A stretch of DNA of 64,000 nt from Massilibacteroides sp. (lineage in GTDB: Bacteria > Bacteroidota > Bacteroidia > Bacteroidales > Tannerellaceae). A program made the translations under genes and the position numbers. Numbering within the stretch: position 1 is the stretch's first letter; each line of letters starts with the position of its first letter. The notes under the pieces are model-generated. The model made no database searches, was not told the DNA's origin, and saw nothing but the letters and a program-made list of their open reading frames with translations. Location of the stretch: contig NZ_JAQWCQ010000009.1 of NCBI RefSeq assembly GCF_028705895.1, positions 22,619-86,618 of the forward strand. The letters run 5' to 3'. Below, one piece after another: positions 43,974 to 52,761 of this stretch.

Positions 43974-44087
43974 AAATTTGAGTCCACTGTGAAAAGTCTA
44001 TCTTATCAGAAATCAACGCCCTACAGATACTTCAAAGAGGGGGGGGTAAAATTGCAAAAAGGTACTTTTTATAGTGGACTCAAATTT
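43974..44087. mobile_element. MITE-like element with 15-bp terminal inverted repeats
   Basis: AAATTTGAGTCCACT (43974-43988) and its complement (44073-44087) are perfect 15-bp ends; the stem extends to 24 bp with G-U pairs (to 43997/44064). TATTT directly flanks both ends (43969-43973 and 44088-44092), a possible 5-bp target duplication. No transposase inside its 114 bp. A G8 tract lies at 44039-44046. Confidence 0.55.
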
Positions 44088-44095
44088 TATTTTTG
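44088..44095 (+). promoter_or_regulatory. possible -7 box of the nrd leader
   Basis: TATTTTTG fits TAnnTTTG and overlaps the right edge of the MITE-like element. If used, the nrd transcript would have a leader of about 205 nt. No other TAnnTTTG match lies between here and nrdH. Confidence 0.35.
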
Positions 44096-44151
44096 GAAAA
44101 CTTTTTAGATTTATATTATTTAACAAACACCATTATATATATTGTTTTTCA

Positions 44152-44270
44152 AACATATTATCAAAAATCAATATGTTAAAATGGGAAACTTATATAATAT
44201 ATAATCAAAACAAATTTCCCAAAAGGTTGTTATAATAAGAAAAGGATCGTAAGATTCTTTTCTATTTTTT
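44152..44270 (+). ncRNA. structured nrd leader with an intrinsic terminator
   Basis: Three inverted repeats: AACATATT/AATATGTT (44152-44177), TGGGAAA/TTTCCCA (44182-44221) and AGAAAAGGATC/GATTCTTTTCT (44238-44263, one G-U) followed by ATTTTTT to 44270. The last is a textbook terminator 33 nt before nrdH. It could attenuate nrd or end a small RNA. Confidence 0.5.
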
Positions 44271-44303
44271 ACACTTAATAGTATATTCTAATATCAATCG
44301 AAA

Positions 44304-44549
44304 ATGAAAAAAATAGTAAAATTTGAAAAAAGAGATTGCAACCCGTGCGTTATGGTTTCTAATTTTTTAGACACCAATGGTGTGGATTATCAAAAAGTGA
44401 ACCCTTTCGACGAGCCTCATTTAGCAATGAAATATAAAGTCAGAACAGTGCCGACTGTAATTTTATTAGATGAAGAACAGGAAGTATATAGGACAATTGG
44501 TTTTCAACCCAATGAATTGAAAGAGTTGATTTCGTTTACAAATAATTAA
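44304..44549 (+). CDS. nrdH: NrdH-like redoxin
   Basis: An 81-residue glutaredoxin/thioredoxin-fold protein with active site CNPC (about 13-16, KRDCNPCVMVSNF) and the cis-Pro stretch RTVPTVILLD (about 47-56). It reduces the ribonucleotide reductase NrdE. It is shorter than thioredoxin and lies first in nrdHIEF, the standard class Ib order. Confidence 0.85.
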   Translation: MKKIVKFEKRDCNPCVMVSNFLDTNGVDYQKVNPFDEPHLAMKYKVRTVPTVILLDEEQEVYRTIGFQPNELKELISFTNN

Positions 44550-44562
44550 TCGTTGTGAGGCC

Positions 44563-44931
44563 ATGTACATCTATTATGATAGTCGTACGGGTAATGTAGA
44601 GCGTTTTATTCAAAAGATTAAGTTACAAAGGGATTGGCATTTTGTAAAGATTTCACAGGATATAACTCCACAAGGTTCCGGACACTTAATTACCTACACT
44701 ACTAATTTCGGAGATATTCCGCGCACTACCTTCCGTTTTATGGAGGATTTCGGAGAGAAAATCAAGAGTGTTTCTTCGAGCGGAAACATGAATTGGGGCA
44801 AGTCATTCGGCTTAGCAGCAGATAAGATAGCCGAACAATATCACATACCTCTACTCCTTAAATTTGAATTGTCCGGTCTGCCCCAGGATGTGCAGGCATT
44901 AATAAACAGAATAGAAGAGATAAGCAAATGA
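44563..44931 (+). CDS. nrdI: NrdI flavodoxin-like protein
   Basis: A 122-residue FMN protein: phosphate loop YYDSRTGNVERF (about 4-15) and flavin region ITYTTNFGDIPRTTFRF (about 42-58) plus SSSGNMNWGKSFG (about 70-82). NrdI supplies the oxidant to load the dimanganese-tyrosyl radical of NrdF. Its TGA overlaps the nrdE ATG by 4 nt. Confidence 0.9.
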   Translation: MYIYYDSRTGNVERFIQKIKLQRDWHFVKISQDITPQGSGHLITYTTNFGDIPRTTFRFMEDFGEKIKSVSSSGNMNWGKSFGLAADKIAEQYHIPLLLKFELSGLPQDVQALINRIEEISK

Positions 44932-47018
44932 TTACGAAAAAATGGATCTTGCTCAACAATGAGATAATGGTCAGAAAAAATGATGATTATCAGTTGGAGA
45001 AAGACAAAGAGGCAGTTAAGTCCTACTTTTTAGACTATGTAAACAAAAACACGGTTTTCTTCTATACATTGAAGGAGAAGATTGACTATCTGATTGAAAA
45101 CAGATACTATGTCAATTTCTATGAGCAATATAGTTTTGAAGATATCGAACAGGTATTTAACCTCACGTACAAAAAGAAATTCCGCTTTCCTTCTTTCATG
45201 AGTGCATTCAAATTTTTCAACAGTTATGCTTTACGTGATGATTCAGGAGAGAAATTTTTGGAACGTTATGAAGATCGGGTCGCTTGCATTTCTCTTTTTC
45301 TTGCGCAGGGACAGCTTGATCAGGCTTTAACATACGCAGAGCTGTTAATCAATCAGGAATACCAGCCGGCAACCCCTACCTTCCTGAATGCAGGCAAGAT
45401 TCGTTCCGGCGAATTGGTCTCGTGTTTTCTCGATGAAATAGGGGATAATCTTAACAATATAGGTTACGCGATAGACGAGTCAATGAAGTTATCCTCCATC
45501 GGAGGAGGAGTTTCCTTGAACATATCCAAACTAAGAGCCCGAAACGAGGCAATCAAAGGCGTAGAGGGGCGCGCCGGAGGTGTACTACCTGTGATGAAAA
45601 TACTGGAAGACATTTTTTCGTATGCCAACCAATTAGGTCAAAGGCCGGGCGCAGGAGCGGTTTATCTGAATGTATTTCATTCGGATATAGAAGAGTTCTT
45701 AGATTGCAAGAAAATCAATGTGGACGAAAAAGTCAGAATTAAATCGTTGTCAATCGGTGTGATTATTCCTGATAAGTTCATGGAACTGGCAGAAAAAGAC
45801 GAGCCTTTCTATGTTTTTTATCCGCATACCGTATTTATGGCCTACGGCAAGACATTAGATGATATGGATATGAACAAGATGTACTCGGAGTTGGTTGACA
45901 ATCCTGCTGTACGTAAGAAGCGGTTAAATCCACGCCATCTATTGGTAAAAATAGCACAGACGCAAAAAGAAAGTGGCTATCCGTATCTTTTCTTCAAAGG
46001 AAATGCAAATAAAGAACATGCATTGAAGGGAATCGGAGACATACGCTTTTCGAACTTGTGTACGGAGATCATGCAACTGTCTGAAGTCTCCGAAATTCGT
46101 GCCTACGGTGAAGAGGACGAAATAAAACGAGGCATCTCCTGCAATCTGGGTTCGCTCAATATTGTTACCGTTATGGACAATAAACGGATAAGGGAAGCCG
46201 TCTTTGCCGCGATGGACTCCTTGACTGCCGTATCCGACATGAGTAATATTGCGGCTGTCCCTTCTATCCAGAAAGCGAATCAGGAATTGCATAGTGTAGG
46301 TTTAGGAGCCATGAACCTGCACGGTTATCTGGCAAAAAACTTCATACCATATGAAAGTGAAGAGGCCTTGGACTTCTGTAATGTCTTCTTTATGATGGTG
46401 AATTTTTATTCACTGCAGCGCTCGATGGAGATAGCGAGAGATAGAAAAGAAACATTCAAAGATTTCAAACAGTCTGAATACGCCAAAGGATCTTATTTCA
46501 GGAAATATATAAATAAAGACTATCTGCCTCAAACGGAAACAGTCAGAGCTCTTTTTGAGGGAGTAGCTGTTCCTACACGTGATGACTGGGCAAAATTAAA
46601 AGAACAGGTGGCTGAACACGGGATATATCACGCCTATCGTATGGCTATTGCTCCGAATCAATCGACTTCTTATATCATGAGTTCTACGGCTTCTGTTATG
46701 CCGGTAGTAGATATCATCGAAGTAAGAGAATACGGCGACAGCACAACCTACTACCCCATGCCTTATCTGACGAACGAGAATTATTTCTTTTATAAGTCAG
46801 CCTACGATATGGATCCGATGAAAGTTCTGAAGCTTATTTCCGTTATCCAGCAACACGTAGATCAAGGGATCTCTACCATACTCTATACCAACAGTAACGA
46901 TACGACCAGAGACCTGGCACGTTATTATATCTATGCCTACAAATTAGGTCTGAAATCATTGTATTACACCCGGACACGCAAGGCTGTCATCAGCGAATGT
47001 CTTTCTTGCTCTGTCTAA
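44928..47018 (+). CDS. nrdE: class Ib ribonucleotide reductase, alpha subunit
   Basis: A 696-residue catalytic subunit without an ATP-cone, as usual for NrdE. Catalytic features: the redox Cys in GELVSCFLDE (about 163), NLCTEI (about 368-373; Asn, radical Cys and Glu), the paired Cys in ISCNLGSLN (about 403), the YY pair in SLYYTRTRK (about 681), and the C-terminal CLSC (about 692-695). Reduces nucleoside diphosphates with NrdF, with electrons from NrdH. Fifteen nt before nrdF. Confidence 0.95.
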   Translation: MITKKWILLNNEIMVRKNDDYQLEKDKEAVKSYFLDYVNKNTVFFYTLKEKIDYLIENRYYVNFYEQYSFEDIEQVFNLTYKKKFRFPSFMSAFKFFNSYALRDDSGEKFLERYEDRVACISLFLAQGQLDQALTYAELLINQEYQPATPTFLNAGKIRSGELVSCFLDEIGDNLNNIGYAIDESMKLSSIGGGVSLNISKLRARNEAIKGVEGRAGGVLPVMKILEDIFSYANQLGQRPGAGAVYLNVFHSDIEEFLDCKKINVDEKVRIKSLSIGVIIPDKFMELAEKDEPFYVFYPHTVFMAYGKTLDDMDMNKMYSELVDNPAVRKKRLNPRHLLVKIAQTQKESGYPYLFFKGNANKEHALKGIGDIRFSNLCTEIMQLSEVSEIRAYGEEDEIKRGISCNLGSLNIVTVMDNKRIREAVFAAMDSLTAVSDMSNIAAVPSIQKANQELHSVGLGAMNLHGYLAKNFIPYESEEALDFCNVFFMMVNFYSLQRSMEIARDRKETFKDFKQSEYAKGSYFRKYINKDYLPQTETVRALFEGVAVPTRDDWAKLKEQVAEHGIYHAYRMAIAPNQSTSYIMSSTASVMPVVDIIEVREYGDSTTYYPMPYLTNENYFFYKSAYDMDPMKVLKLISVIQQHVDQGISTILYTNSNDTTRDLARYYIYAYKLGLKSLYYTRTRKAVISECLSCSV

Positions 47019-47033
47019 AAACACATAACCCAA

Positions 47034-48005
47034 ATGAAACATTTTAAAGCCGTAAACTGGAATACACCGGATAATGATTATGTGGAAATGTTCTGGGAAC
47101 AAAACCTGAAACAGTTCTGGATTGACACGGAATATATTCCTTCCAAAGATATTGACTCGTGGAATGGTTTAAAACCGGAAATGCGCACAGCTTACAAACG
47201 CGCCTTAGGAGGACTGACACTCTTGGATACACTGCAAAGCCATACCGGCATGCCGAAAGTGATCGATCATATCGACAGTCTTCAAAACAAGTCCGTTTTA
47301 TCGTATATGTGTATGATGGAAACGATCCATGCCAAATCTTATTCGACTATTTTTACGACCGTAGCCAGCGGTCCGGAGATTGATGAAATATTCCGGTGGG
47401 TACAGGAGAATGAACATCTTCAACTCAAAGCGAATGTCATCGACTCGTATTATCGTAAATTAGATGAAAAGTCGGTTTCACCGGAAGATTTGTTCATGGC
47501 TTTGGCCTCATCGGTATTGCTGGAAACCTTTCTTTTCTACAGCGGATTCTTTCTTCCTCTTTGGTTGGCCGGACAAGGACAGATGGTGGCCAGTTGCGAT
47601 ATTATCAAAAAAATTATTGCCGATGAATCCATCCATGGGGTCTTTGTCGGTCTTTTAGCGCAGGAAATATTTGCAACGTTTTCAGAAAAGGAGCAGAAAA
47701 GAGTCGAAAAAAATCTCAAACAGCTGATGTATAAACTTTACGAAAATGAACTAAAATACACCGATGAAGTTTATAGTGAGATTGGTCTTTCTGCAGATGT
47801 GAAAGAATATATCCGTTACAATGGGAACAAAGCATTGATGAATCTCGGCTTCGCGCCGGAATTTGAAGTCAAGGAAGTCAACGCCATCGTCCTCAACGGT
47901 CTGAATGTAGAGACAACCCAGCATGATTTCTTTTCAAAGAAGTCCACCAACTATGAAAAGGCGCTGGAGGTGGTTTATTTACAGGATGAGGATTTTCGGT
48001 TCTGA
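47034..48005 (+). CDS. nrdF: class Ib ribonucleotide reductase, beta subunit
   Basis: A 323-residue R2 protein. All six metal ligands and the radical Tyr expected for Mn/Fe class Ib are present by motif: D in LTLLDTLQ (about 63), E and H plus Tyr in METIHAKSYSTIF (about 92-104), E in LLETFLFYSG (about 158), E and H in ADESIHGVFVG (about 192). This argues against the metal-free class Ie. Last gene of the operon. Confidence 0.95.
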   Translation: MKHFKAVNWNTPDNDYVEMFWEQNLKQFWIDTEYIPSKDIDSWNGLKPEMRTAYKRALGGLTLLDTLQSHTGMPKVIDHIDSLQNKSVLSYMCMMETIHAKSYSTIFTTVASGPEIDEIFRWVQENEHLQLKANVIDSYYRKLDEKSVSPEDLFMALASSVLLETFLFYSGFFLPLWLAGQGQMVASCDIIKKIIADESIHGVFVGLLAQEIFATFSEKEQKRVEKNLKQLMYKLYENELKYTDEVYSEIGLSADVKEYIRYNGNKALMNLGFAPEFEVKEVNAIVLNGLNVETTQHDFFSKKSTNYEKALEVVYLQDEDFRF

Positions 48006-48095
48006 TTAGGGATTCATTTATAGAGGAATAAGAATTTCTATGTATCTTACACATCTTTAGGAGAAACAAGTCCAACACTTAAATCATATCTGAAG

Positions 48096-49265
48096 ATGAC
48101 AAATAAAATCAACCGCAGACAATTTTTAAAAACTTCGGCCGCCGGCATGGCTGTTGCCGCATATCCGGGATGGCTAACGAGCAGTCAACCGTTCTCAAAG
48201 ACATTAGCAACAACCCCCCTGCCACGCTGGAGGGGGTTTAATATTTTAGACTTTTTCGTTCCCAGACATTTTGATGATTCGAAACTGGCAGCAACGGAAC
48301 AGGATTTTAAATGGATGGCCGACTGGGGGTTTGATTTTGTTCGTTTTCCAATGGCCTATCCGGGATATCTGAACTACGATCCGACAAGTGAAGTTCCTAT
48401 TTCGCCGGAACAAACCGTTGATTTCAACGAGAGGGCAATCGAAATAGTAGAGAAAACCGTCTATGCAGCCAATAAATACGGTCTGCATGTCAGCCTCAAC
48501 CTGCACCGCGCACCCGGATTTTGCATCAATGCAGGTTTCCGGGAACCCTTTAACCTATGGAAAGACAAAGACGCACAACAAGCCTTTTATACCCATTGGG
48601 ATATGTGGGCAAAGCGGTTTAAGCATATTTCTTCCGATCAACTAAGCTTTGATTTAGTCAACGAGCCTTGTTATAAGGAGGATATGAACGACCAGTATGC
48701 CCCATCCTCTCCCATCCCGGGTGAAATCTACCGGGAAGTAGCGAGAGGCTGTATCGAAGTTATCCACCGGCAAACGCCGGACAGGTTGATCGTGGCGGAT
48801 GGGAACCATGGCGGAGCATTGGTTATTCCCGAACTGACGGATTTACCTGTCGGACAAAGTTGCCGGGGATATTATCCGCATTATGTTTCTCATTACCGTG
48901 CAGGTTGGGTTTGGAAAAATCCGGATGATGCTCCAACACCTGTATGGCCGGGTAGGATTAACGGAGAAGAATTTAACCGTGAAGTATTGGAAAAGTTCTA
49001 CCAACCCTGGATTGATCTCGTAAAGCAAGGCGTAGGCGTCCATTGCGGAGAATGCGGATGCTACAAAGAAACCCCACACGAGGTATTCCTTAGTTGGTTT
49101 AATGACCAGTTAGACATCTTGACATCCCACGGCATCGGCTGGGGACTGTGGAATTTTCGCGGAGACTTCGGGATACTTGATTCCGGTCGCAAGGACGTGG
49201 AATATGTCGATTTTCACGGTCATAAATTAGACGAGAAGTTATTGAAGCTGTTGCAGAAGTATTGA
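48096..49265 (+). CDS. Tat-exported glycoside hydrolase family 5 protein
   Basis: A 389-residue secreted enzyme. The signal has the Tat motif NRRQFLKTSAAGMAVAA (about 5-21), so it is exported folded. GH5 hallmarks: the acid/base Glu in LVNEPC (about 190) and nucleophile Glu in VHCGECG (about 315), GWGLWNFRG (about 349). Family acts on beta-linked glucans/mannans/xylans; the substrate is not resolved. It follows nrdF by 90 nt with no promoter seen, and has no lectin or dockerin. Confidence 0.85.
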   Translation: MTNKINRRQFLKTSAAGMAVAAYPGWLTSSQPFSKTLATTPLPRWRGFNILDFFVPRHFDDSKLAATEQDFKWMADWGFDFVRFPMAYPGYLNYDPTSEVPISPEQTVDFNERAIEIVEKTVYAANKYGLHVSLNLHRAPGFCINAGFREPFNLWKDKDAQQAFYTHWDMWAKRFKHISSDQLSFDLVNEPCYKEDMNDQYAPSSPIPGEIYREVARGCIEVIHRQTPDRLIVADGNHGGALVIPELTDLPVGQSCRGYYPHYVSHYRAGWVWKNPDDAPTPVWPGRINGEEFNREVLEKFYQPWIDLVKQGVGVHCGECGCYKETPHEVFLSWFNDQLDILTSHGIGWGLWNFRGDFGILDSGRKDVEYVDFHGHKLDEKLLKLLQKY

Positions 49266-49317
49266 CACGAAAGAAGGAGTCACATAATTACAACAATGAT
49301 GATTGTAGATTTTTCTA

Positions 49318-49325
49318 TATTTTTG
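49318..49325 (+). promoter_or_regulatory. -7 box of the NCS2-type permease
   Basis: TATTTTTG on the plus strand fits TAnnTTTG, 37 nt upstream of the ATG at 49363. Confidence 0.6.
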
Positions 49326-49362
49326 CACACTTGAAAGATTACAAAAGAATACTCAATATAGA

Positions 49363-50643
49363 ATGAAATACGATCTAAACGATAAGCCGGACTGGAAAGC
49401 GATGCTACTGTACGGGATACAGTGGTTTATTGTCACCCTTCCCGCTATAATTATTATGGGCAGTGTTGTCGCAAAATTACAAGATAACAGTGCTGCTTTT
49501 CAGATAATGTATATGCAGAAAATGTTTATTGTGGCAGGAGCACTTACCGTTCTTCAGGTTCTTGCTGGACATAAGTTGCCACTAATAATCGGACCGGCGG
49601 CAGTGCTGCTGATAAGCATTGTGTCATCTCTGTCCGAAAGCGTTTCTGCTATTTATACATCTATTGCCGTAGGTGGACTGGCTATAGCCGTGTTGGCCTA
49701 TTTCGGAATTATAAGTAAGTTGCAGGTTCTTTTTACACAGCGGATCATTGCTGTTATACTAATCCTGATAGCCTTTACACTATTACCTACGATATTAAAC
49801 CTCATAGTCGGAGATGGAACCAACGTATGGTTAAACTTCATCTTTGCCTTCCTTCTTTTATTCGGAATTATTATCACGAATAGGCTTTTAAAGGGAATAT
49901 GGAAGTCAACAACAGTGCTGCTCGCCATTGTCGCAGGAAGCTTCGCTTATTTTTTGGTGAGTGGATTTCCTTCAAAAATAGAGACCGAGACAACATTAAG
50001 TCTGAACCATATATTACTCCCTCGTTTTGAATTCAACATCGGAGTATTGCTTTCATTCCTGTTTGGTTTCATTGCTTTGGTAATAAACGAACTCGGGTCA
50101 GTAGAATCGGTCGGTTATATACTTAAAGCCGATCAGATGAAGAAGCGAGTAAAAAAAGGCGTTGCCCTGCTTGGGCTATCTAACATATTGTCCGGAGGTA
50201 TCGGTATTATCGGATTTGTAGATTATTCCCTGAGTGCAGGGGTTATCTCTTCATCAGGCTGTGCTTCCCGATACACATTAATTCCTGCAGGAATAGGATT
50301 GGTTCTTTGTGCGTTATTTCCTTCTGCAATCGGCGTCTTCCTGTTAATCCCTTCGGTGGTAATGGGCGTTCTTCTTTTCTATTTAATGTCTATGCAATTA
50401 GCAACAGGGTTTAGCCTATTAGTAAGCGGACAGAGCGTCAAAAGCATGTCAGACGGTTTAACGATTTCCCTGCCTCTGATGGTTGCGGTATTAATCTCAT
50501 TTGCTCCGACAGAGTTTAGAAATGCTATCCCGGACATAATACGTCCGGTAATAGCCAATGGGTTTGTAATGGGGACAATAACAGTTTTGTTATTAGAGCA
50601 TGTCTTCTTTAAAAAAGAAAACACACCCCCTACTCCCCAATAA
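49363..50643 (+). CDS. NCS2 family nucleobase permease
   Basis: A 426-residue membrane protein with about 12-14 helices. Typical NCS2/uracil-xanthine permease traits: KLPLIIGPAAVLL (about 67-79), INELGSVESVGYILKADQ (about 243-260, catalytic Glu helix) and GGIGIIGFVDYSLSAGVISSSG (about 285). Imports uracil, xanthine or a related base by proton symport; the base is not defined. Monocistronic, convergent with the hydrolase 33 nt away. Confidence 0.85.
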   Translation: MKYDLNDKPDWKAMLLYGIQWFIVTLPAIIIMGSVVAKLQDNSAAFQIMYMQKMFIVAGALTVLQVLAGHKLPLIIGPAAVLLISIVSSLSESVSAIYTSIAVGGLAIAVLAYFGIISKLQVLFTQRIIAVILILIAFTLLPTILNLIVGDGTNVWLNFIFAFLLLFGIIITNRLLKGIWKSTTVLLAIVAGSFAYFLVSGFPSKIETETTLSLNHILLPRFEFNIGVLLSFLFGFIALVINELGSVESVGYILKADQMKKRVKKGVALLGLSNILSGGIGIIGFVDYSLSAGVISSSGCASRYTLIPAGIGLVLCALFPSAIGVFLLIPSVVMGVLLFYLMSMQLATGFSLLVSGQSVKSMSDGLTISLPLMVAVLISFAPTEFRNAIPDIIRPVIANGFVMGTITVLLLEHVFFKKENTPPTPQ

Positions 50644-50675
50644 CACTACCGTATATTTTCTCACCAACCAATCTC

Positions 50676-51536
50676 TCAAATATCTTTCAGCCAAGAAGCA
50701 AGTAAGGTCGTCATTTCCTGATGAAAACGGAATTCTTCTCTCAAACCCCATCCGTGTCCTCCTTCAGGAAAAATATACATAGTTGCCTTGATGTCATTAC
50801 TTTTTAACGCATTATAGTAGCGCGTACTATTCTCAGGCAGCACCACTTTATCATCATCGCTGAGCAACAAGATAGCCGGTGGTGTATTATTATTCACTTG
50901 CTTCTCGTTAGAGAAATAATGTAGATCAGAAAGAGACGGGTTATCTCCAAGCAGATTATTTCTTGAACCTCCGTGAGTTGCAATGTCCATTGTGATCACC
51001 GGATAAAAAAGTACGGAAAAATCCGGACGAGTACTTGTCCCCTCTGTTGCAAAATGCGTAGAGGCTGTTGACGCAAGATGTCCTCCCGCTGAAAAACCGG
51101 CAATACCAATCTTATTCGTTTTAATACCATATTCGGCCGCATGTTCACGAACGTATCGGATAGCTTGCCATGCATCTTCTAAAGGTACATTTTTATGTTT
51201 GTTCGGCATCCTGTACTTCAACACAAAAGCAGCAATACCTTGTTTGTTCAGCCATTGCGCAAACTGTGTTCCCTCGTGCATAGAAGCAAGACCGGCATAT
51301 CCTCCACCAGGGCAAACCACAACAGCCTTACCCGTATTTACTTCTTTAGAAGGAATATAGATCGTCAACTCGGGCACAGATACATTTGTTATCCAATAAG
51401 AATCATTGACATTTTCCGGAACCGTTATTTCATTACTTGTAGGAGGATTTCCGTTCCATAATTTGATTGTTTTCTGCGCTCCGGCAGGTAATGAACAGAG
51501 AAGAAGAAAAGCTAAAAATAAATGTTTTGTTTTCAT
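50676..51536 (-). CDS. secreted alpha/beta hydrolase (carboxylesterase type)
   Basis: A 286-residue serine hydrolase with signal peptide (about 1-20, LPAGAQ). The oxyanion HGG-like motif is CPGGGYAGLA (about 74), nucleophile Ser in GIAGFSAGGHLAST (about 142), Asp in LLLSDDDKVV (about 228) and His in EGGHGWG (about 260). Matches the acetyl-xylan/feruloyl esterase-like group common in Bacteroidota. The ATG at 51536 gives a proper signal peptide. Sugar-ester substrate inferred only. Confidence 0.85.
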   Translation of the reverse strand: MKTKHLFLAFLLLCSLPAGAQKTIKLWNGNPPTSNEITVPENVNDSYWITNVSVPELTIYIPSKEVNTGKAVVVCPGGGYAGLASMHEGTQFAQWLNKQGIAAFVLKYRMPNKHKNVPLEDAWQAIRYVREHAAEYGIKTNKIGIAGFSAGGHLASTASTHFATEGTSTRPDFSVLFYPVITMDIATHGGSRNNLLGDNPSLSDLHYFSNEKQVNNNTPPAILLLSDDDKVVLPENSTRYYNALKSNDIKATMYIFPEGGHGWGLREEFRFHQEMTTLLASWLKDI

Positions 51537-51549
51537 GATAATAGGATAG

Positions 51550-51593
51550 ATAAGTTTCAGCTGTAAATATAGTGATAAACAGCTGAAACTTAT
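51550..51593. terminator. 15-bp inverted repeat between the hydrolase and TrhO genes
   Basis: ATAAGTTTCAGCTGT (51550-51564) and ACAGCTGAAACTTAT (51579-51593) form a perfect 15-bp stem with a 14-nt loop. It sits after the trhO stop on the minus strand but lacks a T tract. TATATTTA in its loop resembles a -7 box for the hydrolase. Terminator or operator. Confidence 0.5.
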
Positions 51594-51621
51594 GCTCTGA
51601 TATTTTAAAAACAAGAGAAAT

Positions 51622-52560
51622 TCAGACGGAAAGAGCCTCTTTACAGCTACTACAACAACATCCCTTCATTTCTTCCGCACAATCGTCACACTGAATAAAT
51701 AATTTATGACAAGCATCATTTTCGCAGTTCGTATGGGTATCACAAGGTTTTCCACACTGGTGACAATGCGCAATAACATCTTCGGTTATTCGTTCACCCA
51801 ACCGATTGTCAAACACAAAGTTTTTCCCAACAAATTTAGATGCTAATCCTAAGGATTTGATCTGATGAGCATAATTAATAATCCCTCCTTCCAACTGATA
51901 CACTTGCTTAAACCCTCTATGTTTAAAATAAGCACTTGCCTTTTCGCAACGGATTCCTCCCGTACAATACATCAATATTTTCTTATCTTCTTTATGCGTA
52001 GCCAATTGATCGTATATAATGGGAAGAGATTCTCTGAACGTTTTCACTTCAGGCGTAACAGCATTCGTAAAATGTCCGATCTCACTTTCATAATAATTGC
52101 GCATGTCAATAACAATCGCGTCGGGTTCCTCCATCAGCTGATTAAACTCGTCCGCATTAAGGTGTATGCCATAGTTGGACGGATCAAAAGTATCGTCATC
52201 CAACCCATCTGAAACAATCTTTTCCCGAACTTTGATCGTTAACTTCAAAAAAGACTTATTATCCTGCTCCACAGCTATGTTCAATCGGATATCTTTCAAG
52301 AAAGGGTAAGAATCAAGAAAGGATCTAAATTCCTCAAGGCTAACTGCAGGTAAAGACAATTGAGCATTGATTCCCTCTTTTGCCACATAAATACGCCCCA
52401 AGACATCCAGACTATTCCATTTTACGAACAGTTCATCCCTGAATCTTTTAGGATCTTCAATTTTTGCGTACCTATAAAAAGAAAGTGTAATTCTGTCAAG
52501 ACCGGCTTCATCAATTAACTTCTCTCTTTCTTCAGCACTTAATGTATTATATAATTGCAT
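51622..52560 (-). CDS. trhO: tRNA uridine(34) hydroxylase TrhO (rhodanese family)
   Basis: A 312-residue YceA/TrhO protein: N-terminal ferredoxin-like domain (about 1-110; IYVAKEGINAQLSLP), rhodanese domain (about 125-225) with active-site loop ILMYCTGGIRCEKA (about 177-190, catalytic Cys), and a C-terminal Cys-rich tail (AHCHQCGKPCDTHTNCENDA). TrhO makes 5-hydroxyuridine at tRNA position 34 with oxygen. The start at 52560 was chosen because a -7 box is at 52593-52600. Slightly shorter than the E. coli protein. Confidence 0.92.
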   Translation of the reverse strand: MQLYNTLSAEEREKLIDEAGLDRITLSFYRYAKIEDPKRFRDELFVKWNSLDVLGRIYVAKEGINAQLSLPAVSLEEFRSFLDSYPFLKDIRLNIAVEQDNKSFLKLTIKVREKIVSDGLDDDTFDPSNYGIHLNADEFNQLMEEPDAIVIDMRNYYESEIGHFTNAVTPEVKTFRESLPIIYDQLATHKEDKKILMYCTGGIRCEKASAYFKHRGFKQVYQLEGGIINYAHQIKSLGLASKFVGKNFVFDNRLGERITEDVIAHCHQCGKPCDTHTNCENDACHKLFIQCDDCAEEMKGCCCSSCKEALSV

Positions 52561-52592
52561 GTTATATAAGTTTATTAATAGAACTAATCCTA

Positions 52593-52600
52593 CAAAAGTA
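52593..52600 (-). promoter_or_regulatory. -7 box of trhO
   Basis: TACTTTTG on the minus strand fits TAnnTTTG, 32 nt upstream of the ATG at 52560. Confidence 0.65.
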
Positions 52601-52699
52601 TTTGAAGCCCCATGTTCATAAGACATATTTCCAATAAATAACATCTATCAGAAAATGATTCTTCTCTATGAAGAGAAGAAAGCACGTTGAAGAACAAAA

Positions 52700-52735
52700 A
52701 AACTCTCATGTCGAATTGATACGACATGAGAGTTT
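52700..52735 (-). terminator. terminator of the susCD operon
   Basis: A perfect 14-bp stem (52700-52713, 52722-52735) with an 8-nt loop. On the minus strand the stem is followed by a T run (complement of 52695-52702). Confidence 0.85.
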
Positions 52736-52761
52736 CCGAAATCTTTCTCTAAGATTATAAA

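Larger units (their letters stand above)
43377..44303. other. 927-bp repeat-rich intergenic region
   Basis: No credible gene. It contains, in order, a degenerate copy of the 22-bp repeat (43473-43492), a cluster of 21-nt repeat units (43708-43760), a 114-bp MITE-like element (43974-44087), a possible promoter (44088-44095) and a structured nrd leader with a terminator (44238-44270). A short frame at 43590-43856 has atypical composition and runs through the repeats, so it is not called. Confidence 0.8.

Noticed and set aside
44039..44046. Phase-variable G tract
   Set aside because: It is inside a non-coding element and not at a promoter spacer, so length changes would have no clear effect.
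44120..44155. NrdR box upstream of nrdH
   Set aside because: The AT-rich stretch CATTATATATATTG resembles NrdR boxes loosely but does not fit the palindromic consensus and has no partner box.
47034..48005. Metal-free class Ie NrdF
   Set aside because: All six ligand positions and the radical Tyr fit the canonical Mn/Fe class.
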